A stretch of DNA of 12,166 nt from DASQJL01 sp036380835 (GTDB lineage: Bacteria > Eisenbacteria > RBG-16-71-46 > SZUA-252): assembly GCA_036380835.1 (NCBI GenBank), contig DASVDZ010000043.1:1-12166 (forward strand). Reading direction: 5' to 3'. This document shows positions 6,166-12,166 of the stretch, piece by piece. The stretch's first letter is position 1. The number at the start of each line of letters is the position of its first letter. The translations under genes were made by a program, and so were the position numbers. The notes under the pieces are model-generated. The model was not told where the DNA came from. It did not search any database and saw only the letters and a program-made list of their open reading frames with translations.

Positions 6166-6743
6166 GCGCCCGGCGCGTCCCGTCGAAGAATCGCGTCCTC
6201 CCCGCCACGCCCGAGCGCTGGGACGACCTCGCGCGCCTCTTCGGGGCCCGCGGCGCCTGCGCCGGGTGCTGGTGCATGTGGTGGCGCCGCGCGCCGGCCG
6301 AATGGAGCCGGGGAAAGGGCGCCGGGAATCGCCGGGCGCTTCGACGGCTCGTCGCCTCGGGCGATCCGCCCGGGCTCCTGGCCTACGACGGCGACGAGCC
6401 GGTGGGATGGGTGGCGCTCGCCCCGCGCCAGGCCTATCCGCGTCTCGGGCGCTCGCGCACGCTTCGCCCGCTCGACGATCTCCCCGTCTGGTCGATCAGC
6501 TGCTTCTTCGTGGCGCGGGAGCACCGGAGGAAGGGCGTCACGGTGGCGCTCCTCGAGGCCGCGGCCAGGTACGCCGCGCGGCGGGGCGCGCGGATGCTGG
6601 AGGGATACCCGGTCGAGGCGCGGAAGGGCGCCATGCCCGACGCCTTCGCCTGGACGGGGATCGCGAGCGCGTTCCGCCGGGCGGGATTTCGCGAAGCGGC
6701 CCGCCGGTCGAAGACCCGGCCGATCATGCGCCGGGCGCTATAG
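6162..6743 (+). CDS. GNAT family N-acetyltransferase
   Basis: 193-residue acetyl-CoA-dependent acetyltransferase of unknown substrate. The N-terminal third contains a cysteine-tryptophan cluster CAGCWCMWWR (33-42) that I know from one branch of GNAT proteins. The acetyl-CoA-binding motif A region is SCFFVAREHRRKGVTVALLEAAARYA (about 113-138), where HRRKGVT stands for the usual Q/R-x-x-G-x-G/A with Thr in the last place. The end WTGIASAFRRAGFREAARR matches the typical C-terminal GNAT strand-helix. The ATG at 6162 overlaps the phosphorylase stop (ATGA), with GGAAGA 9 nt upstream. It is the last gene of the operon; its TAG stop is shared in the palindrome CTATAG with the stop of the opposing PBP gene. 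A role tied to nucleosides or cell wall would be inference. Confidence 0.8.
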   Translation: MSARRVPSKNRVLPATPERWDDLARLFGARGACAGCWCMWWRRAPAEWSRGKGAGNRRALRRLVASGDPPGLLAYDGDEPVGWVALAPRQAYPRLGRSRTLRPLDDLPVWSISCFFVAREHRRKGVTVALLEAAARYAARRGARMLEGYPVEARKGAMPDAFAWTGIASAFRRAGFREAARRSKTRPIMRRAL

Positions 6744-8855
6744 CCGGAGGTGCTCCTCCGGCTGCGCCTCGCTGTCGTGCTCCTCGAGGTCCTTCCGCGC
6801 GGCGTCGGGGGGCGGCGCCGCCCCCGTGTGGACGTTGCAGTAGCCGGTCGGCTCGCTCCCCTCGCGGAAGAGCTCGGTCTCGGTCTCCGGGCAGGCGGGA
6901 TTCGCGAGTAGCCCGGTCTCGCTGCAGATGAGCCGGCTCACGACGCCGCTCGGCACCGGGAAGTCCTGCGGCGGCTTCCCCTTGGTCGCCGACTCCATCA
7001 CGTCGACCCAGATCGGGAGCGCGGCGGCCGCGCCGGTCATGCCCGGGCCGATCTTCTGCTTGCGATCGAAGCCGATCCAGACGCCCGTGACCAGATTGGG
7101 CGTGAAGCCGACGAACCACGCGTCGGTGTAGTCGTCGGTCGTGCCGGTCTTGCCCGCGGCGGGGACGTTGAGCCCGAGCGCGTGCGCCGACGCCGCGGTG
7201 CCCATCTCGATCACCGACTCCATCATGTTGGTCATCGTGAGCGCCGTCTCCGGGCTCAGCACCTCCTCCGCGGTCGTGCGCGACTGCTCGAGCACCTTTC
7301 CGTTCTTGTCCTCGACGCGGAGCACGAACACGGGGTTCACGCGCACGCCTTGATTCGCGAAGACGCCGTAGGCGGAGGTCAGCTCCAGCAGGTTCACCTC
7401 GGAGGTGCCGAGCGCGAGCGAGAGGTCGCTGACGAGGCGGCTCCGGATCCCCATCCGCCGCGCGTACGAAATGACGACCGGCGTGCCGAGCTTCTGGAGC
7501 AGCTTGGCCGACGGCACGTTCAGCGACTTCGCGAGCGCGGTGCGGAGCGTAACCGGCCCGCGGAACTTGTGATCGTAGTTCTGGGGTGCCCACTCCTCCC
7601 CGTTGCCGGCGCGGAACGCGACCGGCGTGTCGAGGATCATCTCGTTCGGCGTGTAGCCGTTGTCGATCGCGGCGGCGTAGATGAACGGCTTGAACGCCGA
7701 TCCGGGCTGCCGGGCCGCCTGGACCGCGCGGTTGAAGTTCGACTCGTTGAAGTCCCGCCCGCCCACGAGCGCGCGGATCTGCCCGTTCGTGGGGTCGATC
7801 GTGACGATCGCCCCCTGGAGGTACTCGGTCTGGGCCCGCTCGCCGGGATTGGCGTCCTTCGCCTTGGCGAGGATCGTCGCCCGCGTCCGCTTGTAGCCGT
7901 TCCGCTGCTCCAGCTCCGCGATCCGGCGCTCGAGCGACTCCTCGGCGGCGTTCTGGAGGTCGGCGTCGAGGGTCGTGTAGACGCGGAGCCCGCCCTCGTA
8001 GAGCTGGTTCGACCCGTAGCGCTCGTCGAGGTAGAGCCGCACCATCTCCATGAAGTAGGGCGCCTCGCGCGGATCCATGCGCGTCTTGGTCACGCCGAGC
8101 GGCGCCTCGCAGGCGCTCTCGTACTGCGCGCGCGTGATCCGCTTGTTCTGGAGCATCGCGGCGAGCACCAGGTTCCGGCGCTTCAGTCCGCGGTCGGGAT
8201 CGCGGCGCGGGGAGTAGTCGCGGGGGTTCCGCGGGAGCCCCGCGAGGAGGGCGCACTCGGGGAGCGACAGCTCCTGGACCGGCTTCCCGAAGTAGATCTT
8301 CGAGGCGGCGTCGACGCCGTAGGCGCCCTCGCCGAAGTAGATCTGGTTCAGGTACATCTCGAGGATCTCGTCCTTGGTGTACGTCTGCTCGATGCGGACG
8401 GCGAGCACCGCCTCCTTGATCTTCCGCGTGAGCGTCTTTTCGTGCGTGAGGAAGAGATTCCGGGCGAGCTGCTGGGTGATCGTGCTCGCGCCCTGCTCGG
8501 CCCGCCGCGCGATCACGTCCTGCACGAGCGCGCCGAAGAGACGGATCGGGTCGATCCCCCAGTGGGCGTAGAAGCGGCGATCCTCGATCGAGAGGATGGC
8601 GTCCACCATCGTGCGCGGGATCTCCCGGAGCGGCACGATGGTCCGGTTCTCCTTGTAGAACTCGTGGACGATCTTCCCGTTGACGTCGTAGACGAGCGTC
8701 TTCACGGGAGGCGCGATCGTCTGGAGGCTCGCGGGGGAGGGGAGATCCTTCCGCATCCAGTTGGCGACGCCGATCCCGACGCCGACCGAGCCGCAGAGGA
8801 TCACGATGATGATGGCGGCGCTGAACTGGACGACGCGCTTCCAGCGATGGCTCAC
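6738..8855 (-). CDS. Class A penicillin-binding protein (PBP1A type), bifunctional transglycosylase/transpeptidase
   Basis: Polymerises and cross-links peptidoglycan from lipid II outside the inner membrane. 705 aa. One N-terminal membrane anchor (about residues 10-33) follows a short basic cytoplasmic end. The GT51 domain (about 55-240) has the catalytic Glu91 in EDRRFYAHWGID, QGASTITQQLARNLFL (121-136) and RKIKEAVLA with the second Glu148. The transpeptidase domain (about 345-630) has SxxK Ser386-Lys389 (GSAFK), SxN Ser444-Asn446 and KTGT 569-572. The C-terminal tail has three cysteines (644, 655, 673) in the pattern CSETGLLANPACP...GYCNVH, common in this PBP type, then an acidic end. GTG start at 8855 with AGGAAGGA 6 nt upstream. 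It is divergent from tyrS and convergent with the GNAT gene, with a 6-bp overlap. All catalytic motifs are intact. Confidence 0.94.
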   Translation of the reverse strand: MSHRWKRVVQFSAAIIIVILCGSVGVGIGVANWMRKDLPSPASLQTIAPPVKTLVYDVNGKIVHEFYKENRTIVPLREIPRTMVDAILSIEDRRFYAHWGIDPIRLFGALVQDVIARRAEQGASTITQQLARNLFLTHEKTLTRKIKEAVLAVRIEQTYTKDEILEMYLNQIYFGEGAYGVDAASKIYFGKPVQELSLPECALLAGLPRNPRDYSPRRDPDRGLKRRNLVLAAMLQNKRITRAQYESACEAPLGVTKTRMDPREAPYFMEMVRLYLDERYGSNQLYEGGLRVYTTLDADLQNAAEESLERRIAELEQRNGYKRTRATILAKAKDANPGERAQTEYLQGAIVTIDPTNGQIRALVGGRDFNESNFNRAVQAARQPGSAFKPFIYAAAIDNGYTPNEMILDTPVAFRAGNGEEWAPQNYDHKFRGPVTLRTALAKSLNVPSAKLLQKLGTPVVISYARRMGIRSRLVSDLSLALGTSEVNLLELTSAYGVFANQGVRVNPVFVLRVEDKNGKVLEQSRTTAEEVLSPETALTMTNMMESVIEMGTAASAHALGLNVPAAGKTGTTDDYTDAWFVGFTPNLVTGVWIGFDRKQKIGPGMTGAAAALPIWVDVMESATKGKPPQDFPVPSGVVSRLICSETGLLANPACPETETELFREGSEPTGYCNVHTGAAPPPDAARKDLEEHDSEAQPEEHLRL

Positions 8856-8861
8856 GGCAGG

Positions 8862-8869
8862 TCCTTCCT
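8862..8869 (-). promoter_or_regulatory. Shine-Dalgarno of the PBP gene
   Basis: AGGAAGGA on the minus strand, ending 6 nt before the GTG start at 8855-8853. It supports this GTG as the start, which also places the membrane anchor at the right distance from the N-terminus. Confidence 0.7.
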
Positions 8870-8897
8870 GGGATGATCCGTCGGGAAACCCAAGCCT

Positions 8898-8926
8898 ACG
8901 CTAGGGGCCGCGCCGGAGGGGGTCAA
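8898..8926 (-). promoter_or_regulatory. Predicted promoter of the PBP gene
   Basis: Minus strand: -35 TTGACC (8926-8921, 5 of 6 to consensus), exactly 17 bp spacer, -10 TAGCGT (8903-8898; the three most conserved positions T, A and final T match). Transcription would begin near 8891, leaving a leader of about 35 nt that contains the Shine-Dalgarno. Prediction by pattern only. Confidence 0.5.
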
Positions 8927-8990
8927 GTTCCAATTGGCCGAAACGTCGCGCGCGACGCGCTCCGCGTGGCGCCGCTTCCGGCGGGCGCTC

Positions 8991-9019
8991 TTTCGCGGCA
9001 CGCGCAAAGTTGCTACAGT
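8991..9019 (+). promoter_or_regulatory. Predicted promoter of tyrS
   Basis: Extended -10 TG-C-TACAGT (9011-9019; TACAGT is 4 of 6) with a weak -35 TTTCGC (8991-8996) at a 17-bp spacer. The expected transcription start, about 9026-9027, is only 2-3 nt before the ATG at 9029, so the mRNA would be leaderless or nearly so. No Shine-Dalgarno could then exist, and none is seen. No T-box motif is present; the space is too short for one. Confidence 0.45.
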
Positions 9020-9028
9020 TCGCCCGCC

Positions 9029-10297
9029 ATGTCGAAGCCGAACGACGCCGTCGCGCGCGAAATCGAGCGGCAGCTCGCCGTCATCCGGTCGGGCACCGAG
9101 GAGCTGATCCCCGAGGCCGAGCTCCGCGCGAAGCTCGAGCGCTCGATCGCTTCCGGCGCTCCGCTCCGCGTGAAGCAGGGTTTCGACCCGACGGCCCCCG
9201 ACATCCACCTGGGTCACACGATCGGGCTCAGGAAGCTCCGCCAGTTCCAGGAGCTGGGGCATCAGGTCGTGCTCATCGTCGGCTCCTACACCGCCCTGGT
9301 CGGCGATCCGAGCGGGCGCAGCAAGACGCGCCCCAGGCTCACCGAGGAGGCGGTCCAGGCGAACGCGGCGACCTACATGGAGCAGTTCTTCAAGGTCGTC
9401 GACCAGGCCAAGACCGAAGTGCGCTGGAACGGCGAGTGGTTCTCCTCGATGCGCTTCACCGAAGTCCTTCATCTGACCTCGCAGTTCACGGTGGCGCGTC
9501 TCCTCGAGCGCGACGACTTCGACCAGCGCTGGAAAGCCCGCGAGCCGATCGGCGTGCACGAGCTCTTCTACCCGCTCATGCAGGCCTACGACTCGGTCGT
9601 GGTGCGCGCCGACGTCGAGATCGGCGCCACCGAACAGAAGTTCAATCTGCTCACGGGGCGCGACATCCAGATCGCGTACGGGGTTCCCCCGCAGGTGATC
9701 CTCACGCTGCCGGTGCTCGAGGGCCTGGACGGCGTGCGCCGCATGAGCAAGAGCCTCGGCAACTACATCGGCGTCGCCGAGCCGCCGGCCGAGATGTTCG
9801 GAAAGGCGATGAGCATCCCCGACTCGCTCATCGAGCGCTATTTCCGCCTCGTGACCGACGCGACGCCGGCGGAGTGCGACCAAGTCACGATCCTGCTCAA
9901 GCACCCAGAACTGCCCGATGGCTCCAGCGTCAACCCGATGACGCTGAAGAAGGACCTCGCGCACCGCATCGTCCGCCAATATCACGGCGCGGGCGCCGCC
10001 GACCTCGCCCGCGACCAATTCGAGAAGCAGTTTTCGCGCCGGGAGGCCCCGAGCGAAATGCCCGTCGTGCGCGTTCCGGCGGGCAAATTCCGAGCGCGCG
10101 ACCTGATGATGCGGGCCTTTCCCGGTCAATACACCGGAAGCGCCGCGGGCGCGCTTTTCCGCCAGGGCGCGGTCCACCTGAACGGAGAGCGGATCTCGGA
10201 CATCGGCCGGGAGATCGAGCTGGGGCACGGGCCGGGAAAGCTCGAGGAGGCGGTCTTCAAGGTGGGCCGAAGGTTCGCCAAGGTCATCTCCGAGTAA
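9029..10297 (+). CDS. tyrS: Tyrosyl-tRNA synthetase
   Basis: Class I synthetase charging tRNA-Tyr. 422 aa from the ATG at 9029. It has the TyrZ-like layout: GFDPTAPDIHLGHT with HIGH-type HLGH (60-63), GDPSGRSKTRP (92-102), FYPLMQAYDSV (180-190), ADVEIGATEQKFNLLTGRDIQ (194-214), and the KMSKS loop as RMSKS (238-242). A C-terminal S4 RNA-binding domain covers about 350-415 (LFRQGAVHLNGERISD). Two family positions are altered: GGTDQ reads GATEQ (199-203) and the first Lys of KMSKS is Arg. The frame is open for 52 more codons upstream, but that stretch is not TyrRS-like and spans the predicted promoter. It is divergent from the PBP gene and 443 bp upstream of 16S, same strand. Confidence 0.94.
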   Translation: MSKPNDAVAREIERQLAVIRSGTEELIPEAELRAKLERSIASGAPLRVKQGFDPTAPDIHLGHTIGLRKLRQFQELGHQVVLIVGSYTALVGDPSGRSKTRPRLTEEAVQANAATYMEQFFKVVDQAKTEVRWNGEWFSSMRFTEVLHLTSQFTVARLLERDDFDQRWKAREPIGVHELFYPLMQAYDSVVVRADVEIGATEQKFNLLTGRDIQIAYGVPPQVILTLPVLEGLDGVRRMSKSLGNYIGVAEPPAEMFGKAMSIPDSLIERYFRLVTDATPAECDQVTILLKHPELPDGSSVNPMTLKKDLAHRIVRQYHGAGAADLARDQFEKQFSRREAPSEMPVVRVPAGKFRARDLMMRAFPGQYTGSAAGALFRQGAVHLNGERISDIGREIELGHGPGKLEEAVFKVGRRFAKVISE

Positions 10298-10363
10298 TCG
10301 TATTATTACCAGGCGGTTACGCGGAACTCGACCCGGTCGCTGCGGAAACGGCTCGATCCGGCC

Positions 10364-10415
10364 CTAAATTTTCTTTTTGCAGGGGGTTGACAGCCTTCGG
10401 ACGCTCGGCTATCGT
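10364..10415 (+). promoter_or_regulatory. rRNA promoter P1 with UP-like element
   Basis: Perfect -35 TTGACA (10387-10392), 17-bp spacer, -10 TATCGT (10410-10415, 4 of 6). Directly upstream is an AT-rich tract (10364-10378) that fits an UP element contacted by the RNA polymerase alpha subunit; it is conspicuous in this GC-rich genome. Predicted start near 10422, about 318 nt upstream of mature 16S. The strength and position are what is expected of a main rrn promoter. Confidence 0.7.
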
Positions 10416-10428
10416 CCCTTCTTGCGGT

Positions 10429-10509
10429 CGGCAGATGAAGACCCTCAGTTCTGCCGGGCGACTGCATGGTCCTGAAGCGGCTTCGTACCGCAGGCATGGG
10501 CCTCCTGAG
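10429..10509 (+). other. Foldable leader RNA between P1 and P2
   Basis: In the P1 transcript, CGGCAG (10429-10434) can pair with CTGCCG (10451-10456). Alternatively CTCAG (10444-10448) can pair with CTGAG (10505-10509), enclosing a bulged stem: CATG (10465-10468), CCT (10471-10473) and GCGG (10477-10480) against CCGC (10488-10491), AGG (10492-10494) and CATG (10495-10498), around a 7-nt loop. The two outer pairings overlap and would be mutually exclusive. No known RNA family is recognised; this may be ordinary rrn leader structure. Confidence 0.3.
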
Positions 10510-10518
10510 TCAGCGCAA

Positions 10519-10556
10519 CTTTTTGCATTGACAGGTTGCAGTCCAGTAGATAAGTT
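10519..10556 (+). promoter_or_regulatory. rRNA promoter P2
   Basis: A second perfect TTGACA (10528-10533) is followed after 17 bp by TAAGTT (10551-10556), a weak -10; GATAAG (10548-10553) looks better but at a 14-bp spacing. It is preceded by the same nine bases, CTTTTTGCA (10519-10527), that precede P1 at 10373-10381. Tandem promoters are usual for rRNA operons. Start predicted near 10563, about 177 nt before 16S. Confidence 0.5.
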
Positions 10557-10584
10557 AAGGGTTCGGCCCCAAAACGGCCAAACT

Positions 10585-10614
10585 CGCGCAAGCCGCGCGT
10601 CCGCTCTTTGAAAA
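10585..10614 (+). promoter_or_regulatory. rrn antitermination site (boxB-like hairpin and boxA)
   Basis: GCTCTTTGAAAA (10603-10614) closely matches the boxA recognised by NusB/S10 in bacterial rRNA leaders. Three bases upstream is a hairpin, CGCGC (10585-10589) with GCGCG (10595-10599) around AAGCC, in the position of boxB. Both would be transcribed from either promoter. This arrangement lets RNA polymerase read through the long untranslated rRNA operon without Rho termination. Confidence 0.65.
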
Positions 10615-10649
10615 ACGAATAGCGTACGATGTGTCGTGGAGCCCTGGAG

Positions 10650-10682
10650 GATCCTCTCCCGGTCTTTCAAGACGGGAGGATC
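10650..10682 (+). other. Leader hairpin upstream of 16S
   Basis: A long inverted repeat in the transcribed leader: left arm 10650-10665, loop TTCA (10666-10669), right arm 10670-10682. All 13 right-arm bases pair, with bulges on the left arm. It has no following T-run, so it is not an intrinsic terminator. It may serve leader folding or RNase III-type processing; the 3' partner strand of a 16S processing stem lies outside the window and cannot be checked. Confidence 0.5.
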
Positions 10683-10696
10683 TCTTGTTAATTCTC

Positions 10697-10723
10697 CGAC
10701 GACCATGTCGTTCAATGGCGTCG
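10697..10723 (+). other. Second leader hairpin just before 16S
   Basis: CGACGACCAT (10697-10706) pairs with ATGGCGTCG (10715-10723) with one bulged A, giving nine base pairs and an 8-nt loop. It ends about 17 nt before the predicted 5' end of 16S. It probably belongs to the leader structure that presents the pre-16S end for processing; it could instead be opened by pairing with the 3' flank. Confidence 0.4.
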
Positions 10724-10739
10724 TGTAGGGTGTGAAATT

Positions 10740-12166
<1,427 letters not shown>

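Noticed and set aside
7182..8876. 564-codon plus-strand frame opposite the PBP gene
   Set aside because: Antisense shadow of a gene with all catalytic motifs intact; its composition is typical of reverse-frame GC-rich translation.
8873..9028. 52-codon N-terminal extension of tyrS
   Set aside because: It is not TyrRS-like, runs through the predicted tyrS and PBP promoters, and the ATG at 9029 gives the normal family N-terminus.
10333..10378. Possible intrinsic terminator after tyrS: CCGGTCG (10333-10339) with CGATCCGG (10354-10361), then a T-rich tract
   Set aside because: The stem has a bulge and a 14-nt loop, and the T-rich tract is interrupted and better explained as the UP element of rrn P1. 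I see no convincing tyrS terminator.

Overview
The window is high-GC bacterial DNA that looks like core chromosome. It carries nine complete protein genes, the last few codons of a probable tenth, and the promoter, leader and first ~1,427 nt of a 16S rRNA gene. The 16S matches the universal primer sites 27F, 341F, 806R and 926R. Its h16-h17 region (AGTCGAGAGGC..., from about 11108) and a 530-loop substitution do not look like common Proteobacteria, Actinobacteria or Firmicutes. An uncultivated high-GC lineage (an Eisenbacteria- or PVC-neighbourhood candidate phylum) is my guess, at low confidence. The window ends inside 16S, as metagenomic contigs often do at rRNA operons.

Layout. At 26-1571 (+) an RlmI-type 23S rRNA cytosine methyltransferase is followed by a small DUF1844 protein. 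At 1568-2497 (-) lies MazG, an NTP pyrophosphohydrolase, meeting DUF1844 tail to tail with a 4-bp overlap. At 2581-6743 (+) is a tight operon: alanine racemase, cytidine deaminase, deoxyribose-phosphate aldolase, pyrimidine-nucleoside phosphorylase and a GNAT acetyltransferase, each joined to the next by a 4-bp stop/start overlap. At 6738-8855 (-) is a class A penicillin-binding protein (PBP1A type), overlapping the GNAT gene by 6 bp tail to tail. At 9029-10297 (+) is tyrosyl-tRNA synthetase. From 10298 to 10739 there is no protein gene: it holds two sigma70-like rRNA promoters, foldable leader RNA and a boxB/boxA-like antitermination site. 16S starts at about 10740.

Functionally, the central operon covers pyrimidine deoxynucleoside breakdown: cytidine deaminase makes (deoxy)uridine, the phosphorylase releases base and (deoxy)ribose-1-phosphate, and DeoC cleaves deoxyribose-5-phosphate to acetaldehyde and glyceraldehyde-3-phosphate. 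The phosphopentomutase needed between the last two steps is not in the window. Alanine racemase (D-Ala supply) and the PBP serve peptidoglycan synthesis, so this organism should have a normal murein wall. RlmI, TyrRS and rRNA are translation functions; MazG is nucleotide-pool housekeeping.

I found no CRISPR array, mobile element, toxin-antitoxin pair, tRNA or clear novel system. The points worth a second look are initiation signals (likely leaderless mazG and tyrS), the compact gene junctions, the rRNA leader architecture, and unusual residues in the 16S 530 loop and in TyrRS.
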